Positions 1 to 13,300 of a stretch of 64,000 bases of DNA are shown here, piece by piece. The notes beneath the pieces are model-generated. The model was not told the DNA's origin and did not search any database. It saw only the letters and a list, made by a program, of their open reading frames with translations. Numbering within the stretch: position 1 is the first letter of the stretch; each line of letters begins with the position of its first letter. The position numbers and the translations under genes are program-made. This DNA comes from Progne subis subis (Eukaryota; Chordata; Aves; Passeriformes; Hirundinidae), in assembly GCA_022316685.1 (NCBI GenBank), contig JAKJHU010001558.1, positions 1-64,000 of the forward strand, given 5' to 3'.

Positions 1-3000
1 TGTGATCTAAACCTAAGGACAAAAGTAGCTTCAGGAATGTTTTCATCAAAAGCAGAATTTATATGAAACATAAAAAATACACTCTAATAATAGTAATCAG
101 GAATGTTGCCACCTACACCCATGCTTGCAATACTTAGTATCCTCAAACTAATCAGACATGTCCCCAGATCACCTGCTCACCCATATTGCCCAGCTGGCAG
201 AAAGGCAGTACAGCCAACCCTGTGCCACTTCTTCCCAATTCACCTGGAATACACAGGGAATGTGCTGTAGACAACATGCCTTGTGCACTACAACTCCTGA
301 TCAGTCGGTTTCAGCACGTTTCAGTCAGTGGGGGCTGACTGAAGTAGGTGTCAGGTGGCTCAGCGCCCTTCTGCTTCTACAGCCTACTACTGCATTTAAG
401 GCACTTTGATCTGGCCAGCTGATTTCAGCTGTGATTATTAAGCCACTGTGTGACACTCAGGAATGACCGCTGGACCAGGAAGAGTTAACTTGTAAAATAG
501 TGCTTTGTGAACTAAAACTGGCATAAGTTCACCATGCTTTCCTCCTCAGGGATTAGAACTTTATTATGCAAATTCTGACTGTAGACAGGCAAACGGATAT
601 ACTGGAATAAGTCAAACTTCAGCACTTGTATTGCTAAGAACAGTAAGAGAATATAATACACCAAGCAGATTTATATCCTGTGGGTAATCCTCCAGGATTT
701 CTCTTGCTGAAAAGTCAGACCCAGTTTATGTCAGAAGAAGTCAATAATACAGAAAACTAAAACATGGAATTCAGTGAGTGTCAATTTCTTAATTCATGAA
801 GGGAGAAAGTAGCTTTTCTTTAGTTAGCTCATGTCCCTCAGAAGCTGATGCAATATTTTTGTAGCAGGAGAGTAACAGAAATTAAACATTTTAGAGATAC
901 GCACTATCAAAGCAAAACAAAAAAAATAATGGCAATAAAATTCTGACAAGACTGACTTGCATGAGAAGCAAGGTGGGGTCCCCTTCTGAACCTTGAACAG
1001 AAACGTTATTTTTACCTCCACAAGAGGCCATTATCACTCATTCTCCAAAAGGAAGGTCACACCATCTTTCACAAAAGATTTTCCTGCTCATAATTGCCGC
1101 CTGCAGTGTATAGACAAATGCAATCTTTTAAAATGCTAACTGTGTTATACTTGCACCCGAGGGGATCCAATGGTACAAATGTAATGTGGCCTAACCAGTT
1201 TGTCTTAGCAAGACCTTACAGTGCTGATTTGAAACAGCTGAACTAAATCAACAGTTACCTTGAGCCAAAGGCCTTTGGAGAGCAATTAGAGTCAAAGCTT
1301 GGGTTTTGAACCCAATATGCCCTGTCAGTCTCAATGATTTGTGTTTGTTGTACTCAGCCTCATTTCCTGCGTGAAATACGAGGCTGTATAAAGAGGAAAA
1401 ATTCCCAAGATTAAAAAATATTTGACCTCAGTGCATTTGCGAGCATGAAAGTACACATGTCTAAATGACCATTTTGGTCTGTAGTACAAAGTTCTATTGA
1501 TGTTGGCAGGCTGAGCTTCCCTGTCTCAAAGCCACATGAATGGTTTCAAGTTTCAGCCAAAAAATGTTTTCCACATGCTTTAGTGTGGGCCAATTTACAC
1601 AGCAGATTTTGCAGAGACTGGCCAAGTGCTTCATAAAGGGCTGCCTTCTTTGGGATCAGGGAAACCACAACAGACACATTGCTAATGCAATCTAATTATC
1701 TGCTTGAATATTTTTCCAGATGTATCCAATGTCTAAAAATACTGCAATAAAAAAGGTATTATTTGGTTCCTTGGACTGAAACAGTGGCATAAAGAACCTG
1801 TTTGTCTACAGGGGAAGTTATAATGAAGTAATTCTGTGACTGCCTTTAAATCAGTCAGACAAAACAGAACAGCCCAAAGGTAGGCTGTTTCTTGCCTCAT
1901 GTTTGGAATTAGCTTCCTAAAGAAAACCATGAATAAACGGGAGCGGGTTTTTTTGTTAAAAACTGCATCTCTTTCTTACAAGGTAATTTCCATCATTTGC
2001 AGATCACAATTTGATATTGGGTAGGCTCACCTAATACAAAACATCTTTCCATGATATGAGATGCAAGACAAAGGTTCTGGGCAGCGGTATGTGGATAGTC
2101 ATGTCATACGTTATTGCTTATTTTTATGATTTTACTACTAGACTTCACTACAGGTGAACAACTTGCGCAGGTAGGGTCACTCAGTACCTACCCTCAGTAC
2201 TCCAAGTCCAGACAATCATAAAAACCAAACTGTTTTTTTTCCCTAACAAGTCTTTCTAGATTCCCTGCTTACTGTCACTGGGGACTCTTTCCTTTCTTCC
2301 TGCTAATGTGCCTGAAAAATCAAAATTTGGTGTAGGTTATTCAAACAGGAATTGACCCTTCAATAGATTTTTCTGTAGTTCTATATCTTCGTCAAGTACT
2401 ATAAGTAAAAATACAGATTATTTTTTACATCTGTAAAATGCACAATTTCCATTAGGAATAATACACAGTTTGCATAACGTGCAATTCCAGAAACACAGGC
2501 CTGTTTCAAATGCTTTTACTACTGTCTTGTACAAAGTATTTACAGTAACAACTTTCAAAATTGCTACAAAAATATTTTATTTTAAAATATAATCAAAAGA
2601 TACTTTTTTTAAATACCCAACTTTTCCTTAGTGTAATACTTATTGGGAAAATAACAAAGATGAAGCAGTAACATAAATTTATTTTCTGAGTATTCTCAGT
2701 CACAACCATGAAAAAACAAACAACAAAACCAAAACAAAGCACAAGAAAGCAAAACAAAGCACAAGAAAGCAAAACAAACACACAAAAAACCCCACACAAC
2801 AACAACAAAACCCCACACACAAAATCCCTAAACAGTAAGAACAACAACCTTGATTTCCCCACAAATCACTAGAATGAATGAGCACTGGTGCCAAGGTAAT
2901 AGCCTTAAACAGGCTGGAGCTGAAGTTGTGGCTGCTGAATCTGAACACAATATAAGAAAAGTGCTGAAAACCACATGGAGGACCAAGAAGAATCTGCTTT

Positions 3001-3806
3001 GGTATTTTTGGCATTTCAGTGTCATTCTTTAATTATATGAGCTATTTCCATGCTCAAATAATGATGTTTGTTGGGTGTCATTTACAAGAGGCTGTGGTTA
3101 TATGTGTACACTTAAATACTTGCATCAGAAGAAGCATTTGCCAGTTTTATGACTTGGCTTTTTGGATAAGGAGTGACAACTCCTTATAGAGAGATCGCTA
3201 ATAAGGATAGAGAGATTAGTTGAGAAACAGATAGTTAGGCACCTTTCTAGTGCTTTAAATCACTGTTTGTATGTTTAAAAGTATGTAACCTGTCGTCTCT
3301 CACCACATTGACTTGCTGCAGTGCAATGTCCTTTATTTTCATAAGCATGTTGAGCTGTTGCAAGCAAATTCATCAGCTTTTCAAATAAATTCCAAGAATC
3401 TGAGATACAATAGAATATGGAGTCTATGCACTGTGCAAATATTTGCGGTACAATTACATCATATAATATTGAAGAAATGTTAGTGGTCATGTAGAAGCCC
3501 ATTTGAGTCCATCACACACATGGAAACCAATTGTGTTACAAAATTGTCAGTTAGTAGTCAAAATACTAATGTTTTAACCCGGTTATAGAGGTTGAAAAAA
3601 CCTCAGTTAGCAGTGCATGATGAATAGTCACTGATTAGCAAAAAAAGTAAAATTTGCAACTCCCTCTAATTAAAATGATGTTTCAAAAGTTCTGCTATGG
3701 ACACACTCCCTTGACAGCATATTTTTTAACTAAGTCAGACATAGTGTACGCTCTATCGCATTTTGGCTCTTTTTTTTCCCCCCACACTGAGACCAACCTA
3801 CCAAGG
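1..3806. other. AT-rich unique DNA, no gene seen
   Basis: No supported coding exon, RNA gene or recognisable transposon. Open frames here are short and lack domain-like sequence. The block at about 150-420 is more GC-rich than its surroundings, but I recognise nothing in it. An A/C-rich low-complexity patch at 2709-2830 is listed separately. Confidence 0.6.
2709..2830. repeat. A-rich low-complexity patch with a 20-bp tandem duplication
   Basis: An A/C-rich tract. Within it a 20-bp unit (AAAACAAAGCACAAGAAAGC) occurs twice in tandem at about 2731-2770, followed by a partial third copy. Open frames on the minus strand here are simply translations of low-complexity DNA. Confidence 0.75.
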
Positions 3807-3977
3807 TATCATGGGTTAGTACAGTTTAGTTTTTTAGTTATAAAAGAATGTAAAATAATTCTCCAGGTCAGGACCTGAGAATTGCTTTGGAAGAGAGAGA
3901 CTTATCAGAGAGTTAGTTAGAATATTGGCATCTATTCTGACCACTGAAATTGTTAGCTGCGACTTTGGGAAGTACCA

Positions 3978-3984
3978 TATAAAA
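3978..3984 (+). promoter_or_regulatory. TATA box of solo LTR A
   Basis: TATAAAA lies about 170 bp from the left end of the LTR and is conserved in copy B at 44331-44337. Its use as a promoter is inferred. Confidence 0.55.
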
Positions 3985-5209
3985 CCCCTTGATTTCCTGT
4001 GGATGGGTTCTTTTCCTTCTTCCTTTGGCCAGAGAGAGACAGGTAACATCGAGCTGGGCCTGCTGCTCCCCCCTTTTTGGGGGGGAGCTGTCCTGAGGCC
4101 TGGCCGGATTCCATCGGCTCCTGAGTGAAGGGGGGGGAAGGAGAGGTTGCTGTTTTGTAACAGCTACTTTCTTCAAATTTCCTTAGAGCAGAGAAAAATC
4201 TCTGCTGGGCCCCTGATGGGAGCTGTGGGCACCATTTGGGCCAAGGCCACCCCAATTTACACTGAGGGGTGGGCTGGGAGGGCATTTATGATCTTGCCTG
4301 GGGCTTTTTTGTGATTCTGGACTGCCTGAGTGCTCCAGTTTCTAATGTTTCTGCGTGAGTTTTTCCTTATCAGCTCGGCCTTGAACATCTAACACTACGA
4401 GCTACAGAGAGTGAGAGACAAAGACTCCGAGCAGATTTAACTCTTTCTTAGCAACATGAAGCTTCCAGAGCTTGGCCCTTCTCTGAGAGAGTAGGGAAAG
4501 ACAGAGTAAACATAAAGAACAACAGCATGAAGTCAGTAGTACGAGTGAAAAGACTACTTAGACAGAGGGTTGAAGAGTTGGTTGTTCTATTCTTACTTGA
4601 GCCATGGAAATGAACTCTATATTTAGATCATTCCTGTAAATCATGGGAAAGATATGCATTTGGGGAGATGATTGTTTTTTCATGTAGATTTAAGCAAAGG
4701 TGTTTGTGATGAACTAAGTAATATCCTATAAGATGCTTGAACAGAGATAAAGATGAGAAGCCCCCTGCGCCAGTGAAGAAGTGAGAAGATATCTCTGTAC
4801 CTTGAAGTGAAGAATCCTTTGCTTTGGAGTTATTCATCTTTAAAAAGTGACACCCTAGTATGCAAAAGTCTAAGCTCCATGACCCATAAGCAGCTTGGGA
4901 GACTGCTGATGGGAGGGATCACAAAGGCAGGTTTCTCCTGGTGGTTGTTTTTGTGACAGTTTAAAACCCACAAGAGAACTGTTCTAAGTTGTCAGTGGGA
5001 TCCATGACTCAAAAAGATACTCTTTCCCTAATGAATTGATGAAAGACTATTATCAGATAGTGAAACTGACTGAAAATTACAAGTTTTGTCTCTTTATGTT
5101 GTTTTGTAAGAAAGTGAACAGTTTGTAAGGGGAGGGAAAAGTGTTTTTGAAGTTTCATTCCATTTTAGTTTTTTTCCAAATTTCTGTTTTTCTATTCTTT
5201 TAGTGTGTT

Positions 5210-5215
5210 AATAAA
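5210..5215 (+). terminator. Polyadenylation signal of solo LTR A
   Basis: AATAAA lies about 150 bp before the right end of the LTR, followed by T-rich sequence, and is conserved in copy B at 45538-45543. Confidence 0.6.
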
Positions 5216-5369
5216 CTATTTGTTAATTTAAAAGTTGAGCCTGCTTTGTTTTTCTCCCAGTCTCTCTCTCACAAAAAGAGTAAGTACCAAGACCAAAATT
5301 TAGTGAACGTAAAACCACTACATTGAGTAGTGTTTCTGCCTAGTTTGAAATTAAAACTATGACACAAGG

Positions 5370-6099
5370 CCAACAGACAGTTCTGCAAGTTAACACACAT
5401 GCCTGTAGACAGTTATACATGCAGCCTGAATCATACAGATTCTTCTGTCATCTGCATGAAATAATGAGAAAGATTCTTCAGTTCCTTGTTTCTTTCTCTC
5501 ATTTAAAATAGTATGCTCACTTAATCGTGATGATATCTACATAAGAAACTTTTTGAGGAGCAGCTTCCCGTAATTTTTTTCTGTTGCAAGGAAATTACAA
5601 GAGGCACTTAACTGATTAGCATTCCTGTTAGGGAAAAACAAACAAACAAACAAAACCACCAACAAAAAACACCACAGAAGCTCAGAAGCGATTTTGTGAT
5701 TTTGTGAAAAGAATTAGCTATCAACAAGACTCTAACCACCAACCAAGCTGAAGTATATTCCAGTGTTACTAAAAGACACCAGTGTCCTTATACTATGCTA
5801 TATGTACCACATTGACCTAAAGTACTTGCTTTCAAAAGCCGGAATTTTCAAAAACATGTGTGACTTTACATTAGACTCACAAATTTCCAGCAAAATACTA
5901 CTGTGTTAAAAGCTAACTTACATTAAAAATGTTTTCATTGCAGCTAAACTTGGGCAGAAATCACTGTTTACATGTGAAGGGTACTCTTTCCTGAGACCTG
6001 TTGGATAATCACATATAAAAATTTCTCTTTAGACCATCTCTGTCAGAATGATCCAGATTTTAAAAATGAAATTACTTTAAGTGTTTAATCTAGATCATA
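5370..6099. other. Unique AT-rich DNA, no gene seen
   Basis: Nothing supported except a short AAAC-type simple repeat at about 5635-5668. Confidence 0.55.
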
Positions 6100-6707
6100 C
6101 TGATACACTAAGGAGAAGGGTTGTATTCTGCTGAAATAGTTTATTTTTGCTTTCCCTATAATTCATGTGTTAATGGTTTACCCAGATTTTGTATATTCCC
6201 TTTTGCTCCCTATATAGTTATTCCACACCATTTGTTCCAGCTCCTTCCTTGTCCATCACCTAAACTCCCTGTCAGTTACTGTAAAACCTCTCTCTTTTAC
6301 CCAGAAAGTTCTGTGTCTGTTATATATCCTTTGAAACTCCACTGGACTCTTTAACACAAACCCTACCACAGAATAACCCTATTGGTTTCCCAAATTATAC
6401 TATCTCCCCTCTCCTCCTTCCCAGTTGTATCCCATTGGTTAATTGTTTATATCAACCCCTGTTATACCCCCTGCATAAAACCCCATGCACATAAGTGCTC
6501 CGGGCCTGTTCTTCCCTCATGGGCCCATTCACAATAAACACGTGGATTTACCCGAGAGAAGAAGGTCTCCTCAAATCCTTTGTCTTGGTCCTTGTGGACT
6601 CCAAAGGCTCAAGGAGTGTGCCTCCTCTCCCACAGGTTCCATGCATCCTAAGGCTTTCCCGTGAGAGCACAATTCCTCACTCTTGTGGAAACGCGGGGGT
6701 GCTTTCA
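6100..6707 (+). mobile_element. Probable gammaretrovirus-like LTR, boundaries uncertain
   Basis: The block is C/T-rich and unlike its neighbours. It has the order of an LTR promoter: two ATTGG (reverse CCAAT) boxes near 6380 and 6433, a TATA-like CATAAAA near 6473, then AATAAA at 6533-6538. A U5-like stretch follows and ends at about 6707 in GGGGGTGCTTTCA, which resembles the U5 end of murine-leukaemia-type LTRs. No target-site duplication, primer-binding site or second LTR was found, so it is an old solo LTR or a fragment. The 151-aa open frame over this block (6495-6950) shows no domain I recognise. Confidence 0.5.
6533..6538 (+). terminator. Polyadenylation signal in LTR-like block
   Basis: AATAAA about 60 bp downstream of a TATA-like CATAAAA, the spacing expected for the R region of a gammaretroviral LTR. 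Confidence 0.45.
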
Positions 6708-9700
6708 CCCCGAAAGCCAAGAAGGAATGCACAGAGAAGAAGTGACTTCACAGTTATGCTAGAAGGTCCAGTAGCAAAGCTTACAGAAAGTAACCTCCTG
6801 ACCTTTCAGTCTGCATCTCCTTTTTTCTTTGTTTCCTTGTCTTTTCTCTTTGACCACATACCTTTATTCCTTTCATCATTGGTACTTCTGTTCCCAAAAC
6901 CAACACATTTTCAAAGACAGTACAGCTTTGATGAAGCCAATCAAGGGTAAAATTAGGAATTCTCTCTGTTTCATGAGGAAAGGATTCAAAGAGTAAAGGA
7001 CAAGTGGGAGGTCTGATCAACAAGAGCAAGTGGAAGATCTTGCAGAAATAGCTGGGTGGCATCTCTACAGAAAGCACACAGTGCAACTGAAACCTGTGAG
7101 TATTATCATAATGTAAACATGACCCTATTGATATTAATACTGACCATGATGAAATATCAGGTGTATTTTAGTGTCCTCTGTTTTGCTCTAATATTTTTTT
7201 CCTTTCTAGTTTGTTTCTGATTTTGTCTGGGGTTTTTTCAGTGAAGGAAATTATCTCTCAGCTTCTTGCTACCTTTCCCTCCTTTGGCCTTTCCTTTTAC
7301 CAACTCATTCTTTTCAGTTTCTTCCAGTTCTTTTGCTTTGTCCCACTTCCAGAAGTTACACTCTAACTAAAGACTGATAGATTTATACATAACAGTAAGG
7401 AGCAAAGAAGTAAAGGCACAGTAGCAAAGGCCATGAGGGAGAGTGCATTTTGCACATTTCTACTCTTATGTAGCATTACCAGACAAGGAAATATGTTTTC
7501 CATGCAACTGATAAAAAAATCACTATTTGAGGCATTAGGTTTTTTTGTTTTTCTTCCTAGACAAGTAATACCTGCCTAATTCCAGGTGCAAATTCTGGGC
7601 TCTACACTAATTGCATATCCTAATCCTATCCAGCACAGTACCAGGAAAAGTTAGTTATGTCAGTACCAGTGGGTATTAGATATTTCTGTGGGAAACCATT
7701 TACCTATGCTCCTTTCTACGGAGTGTGACCTGTCAACAACAACAATCATACTCAAATACAGGCTTGTTTTTTAACATGAAAGAAGAAAAAAATTCTTTGG
7801 CAAGTCAAGAAAAATAGAGAATAATTTCAAGGCTGCAAAACAATTACATAGGACAAACTCAGTGAGACTCAAGTCTTCATTAATTTTCCTGAAGTTGCAA
7901 ATGTTTCATCTTACGCTATTATTTTTTGGGTGCCACTAAAATAATACTTCAGCACACAAAAGTGCTTGCAAATAAATGGAGAAAACCTAAGAACAAACAC
8001 AGTATTAAGTATTCCCATGCTGATGTTTTGTAGAATTTCCTTAGAAAACTGTCAGCCTCATAGTAGAAGATTTGACATGATTCATGTTGTTCTGGAAAAC
8101 CTGTCAAGGAAAAAATTAAGACTGTAAAGCACAACAGAGAAAGGCAGAAAGAAGTCCAGACTCTTCAATCCCTTACTGAGGTATCACTTGCTGACATAGC
8201 CACTACACAGCCACTTAACATCTACGTACACATACTTGCAACAAGTGCTGTGGAAGGTTGACCTGTGTCAGTCTATGGTTTTCCACTGCTCCCCCATACA
8301 AAGATAGCTAGTCAGAAAAAGTAGCATTTTATGCTTTGTGTTGCAATTCCCAATAATAATACATAATGATATTTTGAATTTTCTTACTCTGTAGAAAGTT
8401 ATTAAGTTCACTGCATTTGCTTATATCTTAGCAGAGTACATCTGTAATTTCATTCAAGAGCAGGCCTATGGGTAATCATTTAATCAAAACCGCTTCTGTG
8501 ATTGCTACTTGTAAAGAAAATTACAAAGCAGAAGCAACTTCAAAGCTAGGATTACAAAGATTAAATAGGAGCTGCTTTTTGCTAAGTGTTGGGTAAGAAT
8601 AAATTACAGTGTCCTTAAATTCGAAGGGAGGTAGAGTGGGACAATGATTCATTTTGCCTGATGAGTATTTCCTAATTTTCATTTCCTCTCTTTATAGTTA
8701 TAGTAAATTACAAAACTGAAAATTCTTAAAAAACTGCTTAGCAATAAAGAGACAGAAATTCTAATGGTAATACAAGAATACACTTTGTACTAGATCCACA
8801 ACTTGGAGTAATTAAGATGTTTTATTTAATGCTGATGTTTTTTAAAAAAGACACTCTCCCCATCATTCTTACATTCTTGCCACATGGACTGAAGTTTGAA
8901 AAATTACAAATTCATGTACTTTCCTCTAAAAAGATACAGCACTGTACACAGTATATAGATTCATACCGGCAGCTTCAGATGCAGGGAGATTCAAGGGTAA
9001 GGAACTTGTTAGACTGGAGTTCTGATTTTAAACATGCTTATAGGGAAATAAAGAAAATCTGAAAAGAAGTGCAAGCAATTTATTTCATTTCAAAAGACTA
9101 AGAACATTCATTGTGAATACTTAAGTAAAATTACTACATATATTTATCAAAATAACTGACCTCACACTAATAAAGACACTTATATTATCTCTTGACATCA
9201 AATGTATTGCCAAGTGATCTTAATTACTATACAGTCATGTCATACAGAGACCTCCCAAAATTCAGTGCCCAAAACGTAGGGATGCAAAGACAGAGACAAG
9301 ATTAGACACTGAAGCAACATAAAAGCTTCATTTCTGAAGGGTCGGAGCATGTGGTTTAAAGAGGATGATGCTGCTGCACTATAGATATATTCTGTCAGCC
9401 AACTACTTTTCATATTTACATTACTTCTCCCAAAAGTCTGCTATATCTGGCTACATGTAGCTTCTATTCTAGAGCTGGCTGAAACAGCTGTGATTGCAAT
9501 ATATGTCTCATTAATCTTAGCCTTTTATGTTAAAACTAACACAGACATGCAGCAGAACATCTTGGCTGTGTTTAAATATAAATTCAAATTATATTTTTAT
9601 GGTCATTCCTTCCTTGTGATACCCCTGATTTTTATCATCTTGCTGAAACTGTTTAAAGAGACAGGGGGAAGGGGAAGAGGAAGAGCAAGTGGCTGCCAAG

Positions 9701-9939
9701 AAGCAGTCCTAAACACACAAAGAGAAGATTATAAAGGCTTACTTTACACGAGACAAGCCCTGTTGTACTTTGTTACAAAACTCACCATAATTTGGACAGG
9801 CATTAGAAGCCTATGTCAGTTTTGGGAACCAGGAAAGAGTAAACTTGCAACAGTAGTTTCATGCCCCAAAAACTATTTCCATGCCTGAACTTCTAATTGA
9901 TAGCAAAATATTGAGGGGAAAAAAAACTGTGTAGTCTTA
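6708..9939. other. Unique AT-rich DNA, no gene seen
   Basis: No supported exon, repeat family or RNA gene. The 132-aa open frame at 9490-9888 was considered and rejected. Confidence 0.55.
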
Positions 9940-10376
9940 AAAGGATGGGAAAGAGGATCCTGGTAATTATAGGCCAGTTAGCCTGACCTCAGTACCTGGC
10001 AAGGTAATGGAACAGTTTCTACTGAGTGTCATCACACAGAATTTGCACATTGAGTGCTGTGTCCAGTTCTGGGCCCCTCAGTTCAGGAAGGATGTTGAGA
10101 CGCTTGAGCACATCCAGAGGAGGGCAACAAGGCTGGTGAGGGGCTTAGAACACAAGACCTGTGAAGGGCAGCTGAGGAAGCTGGGAAAGAGTGATAAAGT
10201 ACTGGAATGGTCTGGCAGGGGAAGTGGTGGAGTCACCATCCCTGAATGCGTTTAAAAAAGACTGGATATGGAATTTGCTGCCATGGTTTAGCTGAGGTTT
10301 TAGGGCATGGGTTGGACTCAATGATCTTGGAGGTCTCTTTCAACTTAGTGATTTTGTGATTCTGTAATTCTCCCAA
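9940..10376 (+). mobile_element. CR1 LINE fragment with internal deletion
   Basis: CR1 is the dominant non-LTR retrotransposon of birds; ORF2 encodes endonuclease and reverse transcriptase. At 9955-10005 the translation carries the CR1 reverse-transcriptase stretch around YRPVSLTS. Within about 40 bp it jumps to the ORF2 C-terminal region ([20 protein letters not shown]), then to the 3' untranslated end and the tail GTGATTCTGTAATTC. The intervening part of ORF2 is missing, so this is a dead, internally deleted copy. Confidence 0.85.
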
Positions 10377-13300
10377 TTCTATCAGGTACAATTCCTTAAG
10401 GGTAAAACAATTCCCATGGCCTAGAATAATCTTGAACCTTTTTTCCCATAGAGACTGTACAGTCAGACCACTCTATGTGTTTCAGTGAATCCTAATTTCC
10501 TTATGGTTCACCCCATGTACCCAATTCTCAGAAACTAATTTCTTGTCTAAGTGAAATGTGGCTTGCATCACAACAATGAAATAATCATTCAGCAAACTTT
10601 ATTTCAATACCTGCTAATTTCAGAGTAAGGCTCTTGCTTTAAATTCATGATTAAATTTTCTTGTGACACACACATTCAAGTATGACTAGCTCAGGATTAC
10701 ACTAAAGTAAGAAAACGGAATTTGCCTTTATCCTAAAACCCCATAAGGAGCCTTCAACATCAAAAGAATGCCTAAGTTAATTTGATGCTTGTCATCAATA
10801 TTTCTCCACAGGATCAAACTAATTTTGAGTGTGTTAAATAATACTGACCCCTAATATTCCTTAATCTTTTTGATTTTCCTCCAACACATTAAGGAGTTTA
10901 TATATAAAGTAACATAAAATAGGCTTGTATGTATGTCCATTTGTATGCTTATTTTTTAAGAGACAAGGGGGAAAAGAACTGCTATACAATAAGCCACTGG
11001 TGACAGATTTGAGTTTTTTACCGTGCCTGTTTCCAGCACAGAGAAAATTGAGTTGAAGAGAATTTACATCTAAAATTCTAATTTTGAAATGCTTATGAAT
11101 TTACAGCTATAAAATCTGCTCAAATGTGTCTAATATTCAGGGAATAAGCAATTTCTGCTTTATTGGGTTCTCTTACCCCATCATAAAAACATCAATTTAA
11201 GTGATTTTATATTGACATGGTGACCATGTTGCAACACACATCAATATTAAGCAATCAGTCAAGCACATCAGCAGGTGTTCTTTCGATATATATTACTTGT
11301 TTTGTGTACTTAACGTATTTTGTAATGTGCTAAGTATACAAAGATATGCCAGGGTACTATTTACATATCAACTTGATTAACCTTTAATAGCCACAGTGTT
11401 CTGCATTTCACATCTTTATAATAGCATTTCTGGGCTAGATGACAAGTGAAAAATTTAAAGCTTCACGCATGTGAAATACTAGTTCTACTTGTAAATATCT
11501 GGAAATAAGTCCACTAACACCAGTGCTTGAAGACCTGTAAACAGATTTCCTTGCACTCTCCATCATTACAGCAGCAACCTCCTCAATCCAGTCCTGAACA
11601 TTACCAGCCTCTTAGTTTCCAACATCCCTCAATGGACCATCCAGTGATGCACCCTATAAACTGCCAATCTTCTTCAATCAAATGGGCTCCTGCCACCAAA
11701 GGTCATGCCACAGTTTAAGTAACCAGTCTCCCTGCTCCTAACAGCAACAGTTCTGCCCTGGGCCAAGGCCACTACTGGAAAGAGGCTTCACCACATATTT
11801 ACTTTCAGCACAGACTAGAGAGTCATTCCTGTTACATCTCTGAGGATGTAGAAATGTTCACATGCCACAAATCCTCTCCACTCATTATAACACATCCCTA
11901 AGAGTTTACCTTCTTTAATATCTGACTTTTAAGGACACTATGCTTCTAGAAGGCCAAAGATTCATAAAATAAGTGCTATTGGATACAGCTTAGGTAACAC
12001 CATGTGTAGGTTTTTCACAGGTTCTGTATATATGAAAGAGAGAAAAGCAATTTGTTTCTCCAATGAATGATTCACCCTGTTGCAATTCTTAAAAAAAGCA
12101 AAGTCTCTCTCCAACACCTATTAGGTGTTTGATTCTTAGTGAACAAAAGAGTTGCCAACATACTATGAATAAATCAGAAAGACCATCCAGATGCAACTTC
12201 ACCAAAGAATTTAGTTGTACCACTCTCTTACTTTTCCTTAGCAGATACCATGACTTTCAGATGAGTAGTTTTTCAATGCACAGAGTTAACTATTACTTCC
12301 ACTGTGCTTTTTGTGGCCAAGCTCTAGAGTTCTACTATTCATACCAGCAAAAAACAGGAAAAAATGTTAGAAAATTTGAAGAATGACTGAAGAAATATGG
12401 GTTTTGATATAAGGCTTAGAAGATCTCAATTTATATAAGCCTTAGAAGATCTCAATTTATTCATCTCTTAGAATATATAGACAGAGAAGTGTCTTGATAA
12501 CTGTGTAAGAAATCACAAAAGGAAAAGGTAAATTTCTTTTTCAATTTCAGATTGATGCTAGGAAGATTTTTAACCTTTCTGTCTTGAGTGTAATGAGGAT
12601 CAACAGCTGGGTAGTGAAGTTAGATAAATCCAACATTGAAATAAAGCATAATTTTCTCTGAGAGGAATTGAACAGAGAAAAATGAGACTATGAAAAGTCA
12701 ACATGATGTAGAATGTTTCAAGAAAAATTAAATAGCTTGTAAAAATTTCCTTAATTTAGATCTAGAACAAATTTTATATTTAGAAAGCATAAATCAGATA
12801 ATATATATATAATTGTTGAATTTTATGGCTGTCCACTTGGTTTCCTAAGCAGGAAACTATGATTTTAATTATATATGATTCACATATTGGTGGAAAAAAA
12901 AAAAAAATCCTAAACTGTCCTCATGATATCATGATCATTTTCAATTGTTTAAGGTGCTATATTGCTAATAGTTTCCCAGTAAAAGAACAAATTGCATTGG
13001 TAGCTTGGTAAACATCATATGTGTTTCAGAAAAGTTTTCCTCACCACCCCACTCAGTTTTTAGAGATAACCTACAGTGAGAGCCACTGCTAAGACACTCA
13101 TTGATCAATACTAAAAAATAATTGTTATCAAACTTCAGGGGGTCACCTGTAGCACTACAGGTTTACGTTATTTTTGTCTAGGCTTTCTTCCTTTTCATTT
13201 GCGTCAGCTGTATTTTGATAAAGGGAGTGAGCAGCATCTGTAAAAGGGTAGAAAAGATCCTTTTCTGAATTACTTGAATATCAATTCTGCTTATACCACA

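Larger units (their letters stand above)
3807..5364 (+). mobile_element. Solo LTR, about 1.56 kb, copy A of a two-copy family
   Basis: This block is highly similar along its length to 44159-45692. It begins TATCATGG (the other copy begins TGTCATGG) and ends CTATGACA, so the ends form a short imperfect inverted repeat of LTR type. It is flanked by a perfect 5-bp duplication, CAAGG, at 3802-3806 and 5365-5369. A TATA box at 3978-3984 and an AATAAA at 5210-5215 on the same strand set the orientation. There is no internal retroviral sequence, so this is a solo LTR or an LTR-only element. A 5-bp duplication fits an ERVL-type or other 5-bp-cutting integrase, but the family name is unknown to me. 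Antisense open frames inside it (about 3953-4285) have counterparts in the other copy only because the DNA is repeated. Confidence 0.85.

Noticed and set aside
3953..4285. 110-aa minus-strand frame also present at 44266-44634
   Set aside because: The similarity of the two is explained by the repeated LTR DNA. The frames differ by indels outside multiples of three, and no domain is seen.
9490..9888. 132-aa plus-strand open frame with a hydrophobic N-terminal half
   Set aside because: The composition follows the AT-rich DNA, the second half changes character abruptly, there is no recognisable domain or splice signal, and the start codon is GTG.
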